Below, piece after piece: positions 1 to 8,472 of a stretch of DNA of 64,000 nucleotides (the first letter of the stretch is position 1; each line of letters opens with the position of its first letter). The notes under the pieces are model-generated. The model was given only the letters and a program-made list of their open reading frames with translations, ran no database searches and was not told where the DNA came from. Made by a program: the position numbers and the translations under genes. Source of the stretch: JBFHQE01 sp041592335 (GTDB taxonomy: Bacteria; Pseudomonadota; Gammaproteobacteria; Thiohalobacterales; Thiohalobacteraceae); the NCBI GenBank assembly GCA_041592335.1, contig JBFHQE010000010.1:47669-111668 (forward strand). The letters are read 5' to 3'.

Positions 1-1300
1 GCTCCAGCTTGTTCAGGGTCAGATGCACCAGGTCCTTGGTCTGCTCATGACCATTTGCGTACATCATCAACACGCGCGCCAGTGGCCCGACTTCCATCGG
101 CTTGCCACGCCAGCGCGGCGATTTCAGCCAGGAATAGGCGCCGTCGACATCGAGGTAATCGTAGGGTGGTGTCGGACCGGTGTAATCGAACTCGGTTTCG
201 CCGTCGTACGGATGCAGGCCCTTCTCGTTGCCGTCCTGGTACTTGTACCAGGAATGCGCCACGTACTCTTCAATCTGTTCGGCGTCGTTGAGATCGACCG
301 GTTCGATATGCGACAGGTCGCGGTTCAGAATGGCGCCCGCGGGCACCAGGTTGGAATCCAGATCATCCAGACCGCTGGCCGGGAAGTCGCCATAGGTCAT
401 GAAATTGCCGACACCTTCGCCCTGGAACGCCCAGTCCTTGTAAAAGCCCGCAATTGCCAACGTATCCGGCAGGTAAACCTGGTTCACAAAGGCCGCCATT
501 TCATCAATGATGTTGCTGACCTTCTGCAGGTTCACCATGTTGACGGAAGTGGCGCTGGCACCGCCGCGATACTGCGGACCTTTGCCCTTGCCCGGATGTT
601 CCGGATCGACACTGATGGCACAGGGCACGCCGCCGACCAGGAAGTTCGGGTGTGGATTTTTGCCGCCGAAAATCGTATGCAGCCGCGCGACTTCTCGCTG
701 CCATTGCAAGGCTTCCAGGTAATGCGCAACCGCCATCAGGTTCGCTTCCGGCGGCAGCTTGTAGGCCGGGTGTCCCCAGTAGCCATTGGCAAAAATACCC
801 AGCTGGCCGTTATCGACAAAGCCTTTCAGCTTTTTCTTCACATCGGAAAAATAGCCCGGCGATGACTTGGCATAACCACTGATGGATTGCGCTAGCTCCG
901 AGGTCGCCTTGGGGTCGGCACTCAGCGCAGATACCACATCAACCCAGTCCAGCGCATGCAGATGGTAAAAATGCATGACATGATCGTGGACATATTGCGC
1001 ACCGATCATCAGGTTGCGAATAAGCTGTGCATTGGGCGGGATCTTGTAATTCAAGGCATCCTCGACCGAACGCACCGAAGCGAGACCGTGTACCAGCGTG
1101 CAAACGCCACAGATACGCTGCGCGAATGCCCAGGCATCGCGCGGGTCGCGATCGCGCAGGATAATCTCGATGCCGCGCACCATGGTGCCGGAACTGGAAG
1201 CGCGTTGGATTACACCGTTAACGTCAGTTTCGGCCTCGATGCGCAAATGCCCCTCGATGCGGGTGATAGGATCGACGACGACGCGTTGAGTGGTACTCAT
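1..1300 (-). CDS. hynL: [NiFe] hydrogenase large subunit, 3' end beyond window
   Basis: Catalytic subunit that should carry the Ni-Fe active site and oxidise or produce H2. About 433 residues are visible and the rest lies beyond base 1. The N-terminus has the family signature DPITRIEGHL (residues 10-19) and the proximal metal-binding motif RICGVC at 62-67. The distal C-terminal cysteine pair is outside the window. The start at 1300 is preferred over an in-frame ATG at 1306 because an AAGGA sequence lies 8 nt before 1300 but only 2 nt before 1306. It is the last visible gene of the hyn operon, three genes after the small subunit. Naming it HynL rather than another group 1 large subunit rests on the isp1-isp2 context. 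Confidence 0.93.
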   Translation of the reverse strand, partial: MSTTQRVVVDPITRIEGHLRIEAETDVNGVIQRASSSGTMVRGIEIILRDRDPRDAWAFAQRICGVCTLVHGLASVRSVEDALNYKIPPNAQLIRNLMIGAQYVHDHVMHFYHLHALDWVDVVSALSADPKATSELAQSISGYAKSSPGYFSDVKKKLKGFVDNGQLGIFANGYWGHPAYKLPPEANLMAVAHYLEALQWQREVARLHTIFGGKNPHPNFLVGGVPCAISVDPEHPGKGKGPQYRGGASATSVNMVNLQKVSNIIDEMAAFVNQVYLPDTLAIAGFYKDWAFQGEGVGNFMTYGDFPASGLDDLDSNLVPAGAILNRDLSHIEPVDLNDAEQIEEYVAHSWYKYQDGNEKGLHPYDGETEFDYTGPTPPYDYLDVDGAYSWLKSPRWRGKPMEVGPLARVLMMYANGHEQTKDLVHLTLNKLE

Positions 1301-1311
1301 GGTCATGTTCC

Positions 1312-1758
1312 TTACTGGTTCTGATACTGTTCCAGGAGACGGTACTGATGATCGACTTCACGATTGGTCGTACCCTCACCGCTCGAAATCGTTTCGCAGG
1401 TGCGCGCCATTCGCGCCTGCATGGCCGCATCCCAGGCCAGGTTGGCCTGTTTGGACGCGGGCGCCACGCAGGCCATGGCCGCATTGGCGACAAAGTGACC
1501 CGCCTGTATTGCCCAGTCCGTTTCCTTGCCACACTGGGTATAGCTTTCCACGCTGGCGGTTCTGGCCGCCTGGTACAGGGCCGCCAGTTCGATATCCGAT
1601 ATATCGGGGCGCCTGGCCGCGCTCACCGCGCCCGCGACACGCGCGTCATCGCACAAGGCAATCACACTGTCGGTAAAACTCACCGCGAGCGCGCGTTGCT
1701 GATCGACGGACAATGCATTCAATGCATTCTTGAAATCTACATCATTCTGGATGGCCAT
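1312..1758 (-). CDS. unrecognised 148-residue protein in hydrogenase operon
   Basis: I do not recognise a family. The start at 1758 has a good GGAGG site, which overlaps the end of isp2, and the stop lies 11 nt before hynL, so it should be co-translated with the hydrogenase. The product is alanine-rich and predicted mainly helical, with no signal peptide or membrane segment. Four cysteines are spread out (in ALCDD, YTQCG, AMACV and ARTCE) and do not form a standard iron-sulfur motif. Its position between isp2 and hynL suggests an accessory role in assembly or electron transfer; that is inference. The known Thiocapsa order has isp2 followed directly by hynL, so this looks like an insertion into the layout. 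Confidence 0.8.
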   Translation of the reverse strand: MAIQNDVDFKNALNALSVDQQRALAVSFTDSVIALCDDARVAGAVSAARRPDISDIELAALYQAARTASVESYTQCGKETDWAIQAGHFVANAAMACVAPASKQANLAWDAAMQARMARTCETISSGEGTTNREVDHQYRLLEQYQNQ

Positions 1759-1761
1759 CCC

Positions 1762-3027
1762 CTAATCCTCCGCTTCCACAAGATGCTCGGCAAGCGTCTC
1801 CGTCAGTCCAACGACAGGTATATCCAGCTGGTAATGCTCCAGTCCTTCTTCCATGACGATGCGACAGTTGGCACAGGCGGTCACCAGGGTTTCAGCGCCG
1901 GTCTTTTCCAGCTGGCGTTTCTTGACCTGGAAGGCCTGCAGACGCAGTTCCTCGGCATCTTCGTTGGCGCTGACGCCACCACCACCGCCACAGCACCAGT
2001 TGTACTTGGCCGGATCATCCATTTCGACAAAATCCTTTGCCACCATGTTGAGCAAGCTGCGTGGCTGCTCCATCACGCCACCCCGGCGAACCAGCTGGCA
2101 GGGATCGTGGAAGGTTACCCGGGCTTCCTCGAAGCCCTCGGTCTTCAACAGCCCCTGTTCACGAAAACCGTCCAGCACTTCCAGGATGTGCAACACCTCG
2201 AAGCTAAACGGCCGCCCGACCAGGTTGGCGCCATCCCAGCGCAGCGCGGTATAGGCATGACCACACTCGGGACTGATGACGGTCTTGACCTTGAGTCGTT
2301 CCGCGCCTTCCACGATGCGGTTTACGAGCACCTTGGCGATATCGCCAACACCAATCTGAATACCTGAATTAGTGGCTTCAAAGGCAGTCGAACAGAGGGT
2401 CCAGGTCTTGCCCGCCTGCTTCATGATCTTCGCAATCGCACCCAGGTATTCCGGGAAGTTGATAATTTCCATGGAGGACAGCAGCACCATGTATTCAGCG
2501 CCTTCCCTGTCCAGCGGGATCTCGATCCCGGTGTCTTCCTGCACGTGTTTCATCTGCGCCTGCACCGCGGGCAAACGGATACCCATGGGGCTACCGATTT
2601 CAACCGCGCGCGTGGTCGCGCCGATCAAACCTTCCGGCGCATGCCCGGACACGGCCATGCCCTCACGGAATTTTCGAATCATATAGACGAGGTCGTTACC
2701 CACCGGGCATACCAGGGAACAGCGGGCGCACAGTGTGCAACTGTTGTAGACCAGTTCCTGCCACTCCTCCAGTTCGTCGTCGGTCACCGGCTTGGATAAA
2801 CCCACCATCTTCGCCAACTTGCCCAGCAGCGTATATTCCTGGGTGTAAATCCGCCGCAGGGGCTCCAGCTTGTGAATCGGCGTGTATTTCGGGTCGCCGG
2901 TTTCGGTATAAAACAGACAGGCTTCCGCGCATAGTCCGCAATGCACGCAGCTGTTGAAATAACTTGCAATGGGCGCATCAATCATTTCCTTCAGAACATT
3001 GACGCCCTTGTCCAGTGAAGCGCTCAT
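1762..3027 (-). CDS. isp2: hydrogenase-associated HdrD-like iron-sulfur protein Isp2
   Basis: 421 residues. The N-terminus has two 4Fe-4S cluster motifs, CVHCGLCAEAC (Cys27, 30, 33, 37) and CTLCARCSLVC (Cys95, 98, 101, 105). The C-terminal half carries two CCG-type cysteine-rich segments, the second with WCCGGGGGV and ACANC. This is the heterodisulfide reductase subunit D layout. It is expected to pass electrons on the cytoplasmic face between membrane cytochrome Isp1 and a soluble or thiol partner. The ATG overlaps the isp1 stop by 4 nt (ATGA), implying coupled translation. The order hynS-isp1-isp2 is known from Thiocapsa and related sulfur bacteria. Confidence 0.92.
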   Translation of the reverse strand: MSASLDKGVNVLKEMIDAPIASYFNSCVHCGLCAEACLFYTETGDPKYTPIHKLEPLRRIYTQEYTLLGKLAKMVGLSKPVTDDELEEWQELVYNSCTLCARCSLVCPVGNDLVYMIRKFREGMAVSGHAPEGLIGATTRAVEIGSPMGIRLPAVQAQMKHVQEDTGIEIPLDREGAEYMVLLSSMEIINFPEYLGAIAKIMKQAGKTWTLCSTAFEATNSGIQIGVGDIAKVLVNRIVEGAERLKVKTVISPECGHAYTALRWDGANLVGRPFSFEVLHILEVLDGFREQGLLKTEGFEEARVTFHDPCQLVRRGGVMEQPRSLLNMVAKDFVEMDDPAKYNWCCGGGGGVSANEDAEELRLQAFQVKKRQLEKTGAETLVTACANCRIVMEEGLEHYQLDIPVVGLTETLAEHLVEAED

Positions 3028-3683
3028 ACGGACACTCCTTTATGTGCATTGGCATTGCCGTTGTACCAGCGCGACATGAATGCCGTGAATACGTGGAACA
3101 GCTTGGTAAAGGGCAACACCACCAGCAACAGCTCCACGCTGAGAATGTGCAACGCCAGCATGGTGGTATAAGGCAGCAGCAAGTGTTTCACGGCCAGGTA
3201 ACCGGTCAATATCGGCAGAAAGGTCACGGCCCAGGTGAAGTAATCCTCGAAAGTGGACAGGTAACGCTTGACCGGCTTGTTAATCCGGTCGACCAGCACC
3301 AGCACCATCGCCGCCAGCGTAATCACTGTCACCAGGTCAATAAGCTGCGAGGGCAAGGCCGGCCATGACAGGCCGATCAGGCTTTCAATCAGCTTGATGT
3401 GTTGCGCGTAGAAAAACACAATCAGCGCGAGTCCCACATGAAACACATAGCCACCGATATAACTGATGGGGGAACGTTTCAGCATGCCTGGAGGTGCCAC
3501 GGAGCGACGCGCAATCGTATGCCAGCCGGAAGCACCGGGCTTGTGGCGTGGCGCGGAAAGATCCTTTTTGCGTCCGAGGCTGATGATCTCGATCAAACGC
3601 CAGAGCGTTCCCAGCAGGAAAACGGCGACGGCGATATCGAGGCCGGGACCTCGTGCCCAATTGAGCAGTGCTATCTCGTTCAT
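3024..3683 (-). CDS. isp1: hydrogenase-associated membrane cytochrome b subunit Isp1
   Basis: 219 residues with about five hydrophobic segments, resembling NarI/DsrM-type cytochrome b subunits. Histidines in or near the membrane segments (YVFHVGLAL, ALHILSVEL, KLFHVFTAF) are likely haem ligands. It should anchor the periplasmic hydrogenase and carry electrons across the membrane to Isp2. The start lies 1 nt after the hynS stop, and the stop overlaps isp2. The identification rests on this topology together with the gene context. Confidence 0.9.
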   Translation of the reverse strand: MNEIALLNWARGPGLDIAVAVFLLGTLWRLIEIISLGRKKDLSAPRHKPGASGWHTIARRSVAPPGMLKRSPISYIGGYVFHVGLALIVFFYAQHIKLIESLIGLSWPALPSQLIDLVTVITLAAMVLVLVDRINKPVKRYLSTFEDYFTWAVTFLPILTGYLAVKHLLLPYTTMLALHILSVELLLVVLPFTKLFHVFTAFMSRWYNGNANAHKGVSV

Positions 3684-3684
3684 G

Positions 3685-4779
3685 TCATTTCTCCAGATCT
3701 TTCAGTGTCGCGGTTTCGTGTTGCGACTTGGCCGCGTTTTTCTTTGCCCGATTCGCAATGGAAGCACCGACACCGATCGCGGCTCCCGCTACAACTGCAC
3801 CGGCCGCCAGGTCGAGTGGCTCGGTCGGCTGCGACAACGCCTTATAGAAACTGCCCGCATCCCAGAAAGAAGGTTCGGAACAACCGATGCAACCGTGGCC
3901 GGCTTCAATGGGGAAACTGGTGCCCTGGTTCCACTTGGTCGTGGCGCAGGCATTAAAGGTCGTTGGTCCCTTGCAACCCAGCTCGAACAGACACCAGCCC
4001 TTACGCGCGCCTTCATCATCGAAAGTCTTGGCGAACTTGCCCTGGTCATAGAAGGGACGGCGATAGCAACGGTCATGAATGGAATCGCCAAAGAACACCT
4101 TCGGTCGGCCGAGTTTGTCGAGCTCGGGCACGCCAAAGGTCAGGTAATGCGCCAGCACCCCGGCGATGACTGAAGGGATTGGCGGACAGCCCGGCACATT
4201 GATCAGCGGTTTGCGCGCGATCAGTCCCTCGTCCATCAGCTCCTGAACGCTCTTTGCCTGGGTGGGGTTCGGCTTGGCCGCCGGTAATCCGCCAAACGCC
4301 GCGCAGGTACCAATCGACACCACGGCCGAGGCGTTTTCGACCGTTTCCTGCAACATCTGCAAATTGGTAATACCGGCAATGGTGGAATGCAGACCACCGG
4401 CCAGCGTGGGAATGGAACCATCCACCAGCACCAGATGCCCGCCCATGGTCATCGCATGTTCGCGCGCTTCCTCGGCCGCGTGTCCGGCCGCCGCCTGCAG
4501 AGTGTGGTGATAATCCAGCGAGATAAAATCAAAAATAAGCTGCTCCACGCTGGGCGAATCGGCGCGGGTCAAAGATTCGGTACAGCCAGTGCATTCCTGG
4601 AATGACAACCAGATCACCGACGGCCGCAGGGTCTTGCCCAGGGTTTCGGCTATCGCGGCGGCGGCACCGGGTGGCAGGGCCATCATCGAGGCCGTGGCCG
4701 CGCAGAATTTCATAAATCCACGGCGGGTTATGCCGCGACTCGCCAATGCTTCATACAAGGTAATGTTCTTGGCCATCAT
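3685..4779 (-). CDS. hynS: [NiFe] hydrogenase small subunit precursor
   Basis: 364 residues. A twin-arginine signal, TRRGFMKF at 18-25, is followed by an Ala-rich stretch, so the folded heterodimer should be exported by Tat. Iron-sulfur ligands are visible in CTGCTESL (63-70), GTCAAFGG, PGCPP, DRCYRR, LGCKGP and the distal GHGCIGCSEPSFWD. The C-terminus has a short Ala/Gly-rich hydrophobic stretch followed by a charged tail, suggesting a membrane contact next to Isp1. The start overlaps the preceding HupH-like gene (ATGATGG); the second ATG at 4776 is equally possible. Confidence 0.95.
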   Translation of the reverse strand: MMAKNITLYEALASRGITRRGFMKFCAATASMMALPPGAAAAIAETLGKTLRPSVIWLSFQECTGCTESLTRADSPSVEQLIFDFISLDYHHTLQAAAGHAAEEAREHAMTMGGHLVLVDGSIPTLAGGLHSTIAGITNLQMLQETVENASAVVSIGTCAAFGGLPAAKPNPTQAKSVQELMDEGLIARKPLINVPGCPPIPSVIAGVLAHYLTFGVPELDKLGRPKVFFGDSIHDRCYRRPFYDQGKFAKTFDDEGARKGWCLFELGCKGPTTFNACATTKWNQGTSFPIEAGHGCIGCSEPSFWDAGSFYKALSQPTEPLDLAAGAVVAGAAIGVGASIANRAKKNAAKSQHETATLKDLEK

Positions 4780-5192
4780 TCACCCTCATTGTTGGTGATC
4801 AGCCCGGCTAGCAGGGAACGACTTTCGCTCAGGTTTTCAACGGGCGTGAACAGAATGTCGGGACACAGCGTCACCATCAGCAATTCCGCAATCGTCTGGT
4901 ATTCGGCATTGCGATGTTCCACAAACCAGACACCCGGTACACGCGTTTCGTTAATCGAACTGGGGCCGAATGCCTGCAGGCTGGCCTGTATTTCACCCTG
5001 CCCCAGTGTTGCTTTGAGATGTTCAATTTCCGGTTGGCTTAACAGGGCGCGGAGATCGATACTGGTGGACTCACCCGTTTTCTTCAGCCGTTCGACATGC
5101 TGTATAAGCTCGGTTAGCAAGGCATCGATTGCCGGGGTTGCGCCAGCAAGCGCATCGGCTGTCACAATCGCGATATCCGCCAGGCCACTCAT
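4776..5192 (-). CDS. HupH/HyaF-like hydrogenase expression protein
   Basis: 138 residues from the ATG at 5192, chosen because it overlaps the protease stop as ATGA; a GTG at 5201 is a weaker alternative. The C-terminal half (around the sequence NETRVPGVWFVEHRNAEYQT) resembles the conserved region of HupH/HyaF proteins, which help mature or quality-check the hydrogenase small subunit. The protein is shorter than full HupH, so it may represent only that domain. It lies between the maturation protease and hynS, which supports a chaperone role. The family call is from pattern recognition and is moderate. Confidence 0.7.
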   Translation of the reverse strand: MSGLADIAIVTADALAGATPAIDALLTELIQHVERLKKTGESTSIDLRALLSQPEIEHLKATLGQGEIQASLQAFGPSSINETRVPGVWFVEHRNAEYQTIAELLMVTLCPDILFTPVENLSESRSLLAGLITNNEGE

Positions 5193-5653
5193 GCCGTCCA
5201 CTCTGCCACCAACCGTTCGATGTGCTGACAGGCTGTAGGAATCGCTTCCTTCACCGCCGCCGTCGGCTCATCGCCCCAGTCAAGGCTGTCCGGTTGAATT
5301 GCCACCAGCGCGCGTCGACTCGGCCAGCGTTCGTTCAATCGCGCAATCGCCATCAGGTCCATCAGGCCGACTTCATGCACGCTGCGCTTGCGATTACCCA
5401 GCACAAATGCATCCATGGCATCGTTTTCAAAGCAGGCTACTGTACCAGGCGGTTGTTTCAGTTCAGTGGCATCGACAATGATGAGTTGATCCGCATCTTC
5501 GATGTAATGGGCAAGAGTGAAACTCAGCGTACCGCCGTCGATCAGTTCATATTGATCGGCTGAATTGCCTGACTGCAGCGCTTGAATGACATAAACACCA
5601 ATGCCTTCATCCTGTAGCAAGGTATTACCCAAACCTAAAACCCGAGTCTTCAT
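5189..5653 (-). CDS. hynD: hydrogenase maturation endopeptidase
   Basis: Nickel-dependent protease of the HybD/HupD family that removes the C-terminal tail of the large subunit after metal insertion. With the start at 5653 the expected metal ligands fall at Glu16 (in LLQDEGIG), Asp61 (in IIVDATEL) and His93 (in SVHEVGL), almost exactly the HybD numbering 16, 62 and 93. This decides the start against the upstream ATG at 5674 and GTG at 5686. It is the first gene of the minus-strand hydrogenase operon, behind an FNR-like box. The symbol follows the Thiocapsa hyn naming and is an inference from context. Confidence 0.9.
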   Translation of the reverse strand: MKTRVLGLGNTLLQDEGIGVYVIQALQSGNSADQYELIDGGTLSFTLAHYIEDADQLIIVDATELKQPPGTVACFENDAMDAFVLGNRKRSVHEVGLMDLMAIARLNERWPSRRALVAIQPDSLDWGDEPTAAVKEAIPTACQHIERLVAEWTA

Positions 5654-5727
5654 TGATTGCGGCTTCTTATGCATTTCACTCTGCACTCAATTATTAACCC
5701 CCTTGCACAAAATGCAATATTATCGAA

Positions 5728-5741
5728 TTGATCTTTGTCAA
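5728..5741 (-). promoter_or_regulatory. FNR/Dnr-like box upstream of hydrogenase operon
   Basis: TTGAT-CTTT-GTCAA matches 9 of the 10 conserved positions of the FNR box TTGAT-N4-ATCAA, and the GTCAA half is common in Dnr-type sites. It lies 75 nt upstream of the hynD start. FNR control of hyn genes is established in Thiocapsa roseopersicina (FnrT); its use here is inferred. Confidence 0.65.
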
Positions 5742-5815
5742 TTCCGCGTCCGATGTGAAAGCGGTGAGCTATTCCCCTACTTTTAATAATGACAAAGTCA
5801 TCGCATCAATACCTC

Positions 5816-5829
5816 TTGATACAAATCAA
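5816..5829 (+). promoter_or_regulatory. perfect FNR box upstream of hypC
   Basis: TTGAT-ACAA-ATCAA is a perfect match to the FNR consensus. Its centre (5822.5) lies about 60 nt before the start point predicted from a TATACT -10 element at 5871-5876, fitting a class I activator position near -61.5. No good -35 is visible, as expected for an activator-dependent promoter. Confidence 0.75.
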
Positions 5830-5870
5830 TCCCATTCGTCGATCTGTGTAGACGAACCCTCTGTTTTTTA

Positions 5871-5876
5871 TATACT
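5871..5876 (+). promoter_or_regulatory. candidate -10 element for hypCABD
   Basis: TATACT matches the sigma-70 -10 consensus at 5 of 6 bases. It lies 31 nt before the hypC start, with no convincing -35 at 17 nt, consistent with the FNR dependence suggested by the box at 5816. Confidence 0.5.
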
Positions 5877-5906
5877 GACTTGCAGTGGCTACGACGGGAA
5901 AGGCAT

Positions 5907-6149
5907 ATGTGTCTGGGTATACCCATGGAAATACAGTCCATCGATGGATTTATTGCGCACTGTTCCGCAAAAGGCATCGAACGTGACGTAAATCTGTTCA
6001 TGATGCAGGGCGAGCCTTTAAATCCGGGTGACTACGTCATGGTGCATGTGGGTTATGCCATTCAGAAAATGACAGAACAGGAAGCTCGCAGCGCCTGGGA
6101 ACTGTATGACGAAATGTTTGAACGGATGGAGAACGCGCTCGATGCATGA
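5907..6149 (+). CDS. hypC: hydrogenase maturation chaperone HypC
   Basis: 80 residues beginning MCLGIP, the HypC signature; Cys2 is used to bind HypD and the Fe(CN)2CO moiety and to deliver it to the large subunit. A GGGAAAGG sequence lies just before the ATG. An alternative TTG start at 5880 would bury the essential N-terminal cysteine and is rejected. First gene of hypC-A-B-D, overlapping hypA by 8 nt. Confidence 0.96.
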   Translation: MCLGIPMEIQSIDGFIAHCSAKGIERDVNLFMMQGEPLNPGDYVMVHVGYAIQKMTEQEARSAWELYDEMFERMENALDA

Positions 6150-6528
6150 GCTCTCGGTCTGTCTCAGCATGCTGGACCAGGTACGCGATATCGCACGCGA
6201 ACGCGACGCCCGGCAGGTCTCGAAAATCATTGTGCAGATAGGTCCATTATCCGGTATCGAACCGGCACTGCTGGCCCAGGCTTTCCCCATCGCCAGTGCC
6301 GGAACCGTCGCCGAACAGGCAGAACTGATCCTGGAGCATTCGGCCTTGCGCGTACGCTGTCTTGAATGCGACAAGGAATCGGAAACACAAACCAATAACC
6401 TGCTCTGCCCGGCGTGCGGCAGTAATAACACCCAGTTAATCAGCGGCGACGAATTGATGCTGGCGCGGGTGGAACTCATCACCGGCGCAGAGGAAACTCA
6501 AACGCCACCCGAAACCACTTTCCATTAA
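6142..6528 (+). CDS. hypA: nickel insertion metallochaperone HypA
   Basis: 128 residues starting MHELSV; His2 and Glu3 form the nickel site. The zinc domain has two CxxC pairs, Cys73/76 (CLEC) and Cys89/92 (CPAC). The start is fixed by the family N-terminus and sits inside the end of hypC, so translation is probably coupled. It works with HypB in loading nickel into the hydrogenase large subunit. Confidence 0.96.
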   Translation: MHELSVCLSMLDQVRDIARERDARQVSKIIVQIGPLSGIEPALLAQAFPIASAGTVAEQAELILEHSALRVRCLECDKESETQTNNLLCPACGSNNTQLISGDELMLARVELITGAEETQTPPETTFH

Positions 6529-6541
6529 GGAGGAGGCAGCC

Positions 6542-7366
6542 ATGTGTGACACCTGCGGTTGCAATATCACGCCCGGCAACCAGCACCTGGTCGAAGCTGG
6601 CGGCAAGCTCAGTCATACCCGCGACGGTCACGAAAGCGTGGAAGTGCTGAAAAACCTGCTGGCGGAAAACGATCACACGGCGGAACATAACCGCGCGCAT
6701 TTCGATCGCCACCGGGTCCTTGCCATCAACCTGATGTCATCCCCCGGTTCCGGTAAAACCGCGTTACTCGAAGCAACAATCGCCGCGCTGAAAGACCAGC
6801 TCAACATTGCCGTCATCGAGGGCGACCTGGAAACCGAGAACGACGCCGCGCGTATCCGCGCCCAGGGGGTACCCGCGATCCAGATCACCACGGGAACCGC
6901 CTGCCATCTCGACGCCCACATGGTTCACAAGGCCCTGCACCAGCTGGACTTGCACAACATCGATATCCTGTTCATCGAGAACGTCGGCAACCTGGTTTGT
7001 CCGGCGAGCTTCGACCTCGGTCACCATTGCAATGTCACCCTGCTGTCCGTCACCGAAGGTGACGACAAACCCGCCAAGTACCCGGTGATGTTTCGCGCTG
7101 CGGATGTGATGGTGATCAGCAAGGCCGATCTGCTGGCCGTACTGGATGACTTTTCACCCGACAAGGCCATCACGCATTTATCCGAACTCGCCAACCCAGC
7201 ACCCAGTTTCATCCTCTCCGCCAGCAACGGCCAGGGGATGCAGGACTGGCTGGACTGGTTAACCAGCGAAGTCACCCGGCACAAGCAACGCTGCGCCGCT
7301 TTCAAGACCCTGCGCCCTGCCATTCAGCCGGAAGGCGCCGCCTTGCATCATCATTCGACTTCCTGA
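6542..7366 (+). CDS. hypB: hydrogenase nickel-incorporation GTPase HypB
   Basis: 274 residues. The N-terminal MCDTCGC gives the CxxCGC high-affinity nickel motif, and no His-rich stretch is present. The G domain has a P-loop SSPGSGKT at 66-73, then EGDLET, metal-linked TACHLD, ENVGNLVCPASFDLG and SVTEGDDKP. A strong AAGGAGGAGG ribosome site precedes the ATG. The stop overlaps the hypD start as TGATG. It hydrolyses GTP to drive nickel delivery together with HypA. Confidence 0.96.
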   Translation: MCDTCGCNITPGNQHLVEAGGKLSHTRDGHESVEVLKNLLAENDHTAEHNRAHFDRHRVLAINLMSSPGSGKTALLEATIAALKDQLNIAVIEGDLETENDAARIRAQGVPAIQITTGTACHLDAHMVHKALHQLDLHNIDILFIENVGNLVCPASFDLGHHCNVTLLSVTEGDDKPAKYPVMFRAADVMVISKADLLAVLDDFSPDKAITHLSELANPAPSFILSASNGQGMQDWLDWLTSEVTRHKQRCAAFKTLRPAIQPEGAALHHHSTS

Positions 7367-8472
7367 TGAGTCTGAACGCCAAAGACTGGTTGAAACAGAT
7401 TCGAGCCATCGCGCCCGAACAGCCCATTCGCATTATGAATGTCTGCGGTGGACATGAACGCTCCATTACCCATGCCGGGTTGCGGGGCGCGTTACCGGAT
7501 AATATTGAATTGATTCCGGGCCCCGGCTGCCCGGTCTGTATCTGTCCCGAGGAAGATATCTACCAGGCGATACAACTGGCGGTGCATGAAGACATCACAC
7601 TGGTGGCCTTCGGCGACATGCTGCGAGTACCCGTCAATGTACCCAAGGGCGAGCTTCGTTCCCTGGAACAGGCCAAAGCCGCCGGCGCCGACATCAAACC
7701 CATCGCGTCGCCGGTTGAAGCGCGCCACATTGCCGAACAACAGGACAAGCCAGTGGTGTTTTTTGCCGCCGGTTTTGAAACCACCACGGCACCCGTTGCC
7801 GCGCTGCTGGCGGAAGGCGTGCCCGACAACCTGTTTATCCTGTTATCGGGCCGACTTACCTGGCCCGCGGTCGCCATGCTGCTCAATGCCGAAACACCCG
7901 GTTTCGATGCGCTGGTTGCGCCGGGTCATGTCAGTACCGTGATGGGGCCGGAAGAATGGGAATTCGTGATCGAGCAACATCAGCTGCCCGCGGCCGTGGC
8001 GGGCTTTACGCCGGAATCCCTGCTGGCAGCCTTTTATTCAGTGCTCAAGCAACAACAGGAAAACCGGCGTTTCCTCGATAACTGTTATGCCGAAGTGGTT
8101 CGTCCCGGTGGCAATCGCGCTGCCAGGGCATTAATGGAACAGGTACTGGAAATCACCGACGCCAACTGGCGCGGTATCGGCAGCATCCCTCAATCAGGAT
8201 ACCAACTAAGACCGGCCTTCGCCGGACAGGATGCCCGCAAACAGTTTAAAGATTATGCCGATCCCGCGCGCCGCCGCAGCGGCGAAATGCCGCCCGGCTG
8301 TGACTGCGCACGCGTGGTTCTGGGCAAGATTTATCCCGATGAATGCAGGCTGTTTGGCACTGGCTGCACACCGCGCAATCCAATCGGGCCCTGCATGGTG
8401 TCCGATGAAGGCGCCTGCCGCATCTGGTGGAGTGGCGGCGTACGTAAACGCAAGGCCGCCCTATCCGCCTGA
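7366..8472 (+). CDS. hypD: hydrogenase maturation iron-sulfur protein HypD
   Basis: 368 residues. Signature motifs are NVCGGHE, PGCPVCICPE and the C-terminal cluster region GCDCARVV ... GTGCTPRNPIGPCMVSDEGAC. HypD holds a 4Fe-4S cluster and, with HypC, is the scaffold on which the Fe(CN)2CO group is made. It is the last gene of the operon; hypE and hypF, needed to make cyanide, are not nearby. The stop directly abuts the stop of the convergent SulP gene with no spacer. Confidence 0.96.
   Translation: MSLNAKDWLKQIRAIAPEQPIRIMNVCGGHERSITHAGLRGALPDNIELIPGPGCPVCICPEEDIYQAIQLAVHEDITLVAFGDMLRVPVNVPKGELRSLEQAKAAGADIKPIASPVEARHIAEQQDKPVVFFAAGFETTTAPVAALLAEGVPDNLFILLSGRLTWPAVAMLLNAETPGFDALVAPGHVSTVMGPEEWEFVIEQHQLPAAVAGFTPESLLAAFYSVLKQQQENRRFLDNCYAEVVRPGGNRAARALMEQVLEITDANWRGIGSIPQSGYQLRPAFAGQDARKQFKDYADPARRRSGEMPPGCDCARVVLGKIYPDECRLFGTGCTPRNPIGPCMVSDEGACRIWWSGGVRKRKAALSA

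Noticed and set aside
23..865. 280-residue plus-strand reading frame
   Set aside because: Antisense to the hydrogenase large subunit, whose motifs are clear on the minus strand; no ribosome site or family sequence.
1348..2367. 339-residue plus-strand frame
   Set aside because: Lies antisense to the 148-residue gene and isp2; composition is that of a shadow frame.
5880..5906. TTG start extending HypC
   Set aside because: Would place residues before the essential Cys2 and has no ribosome site.
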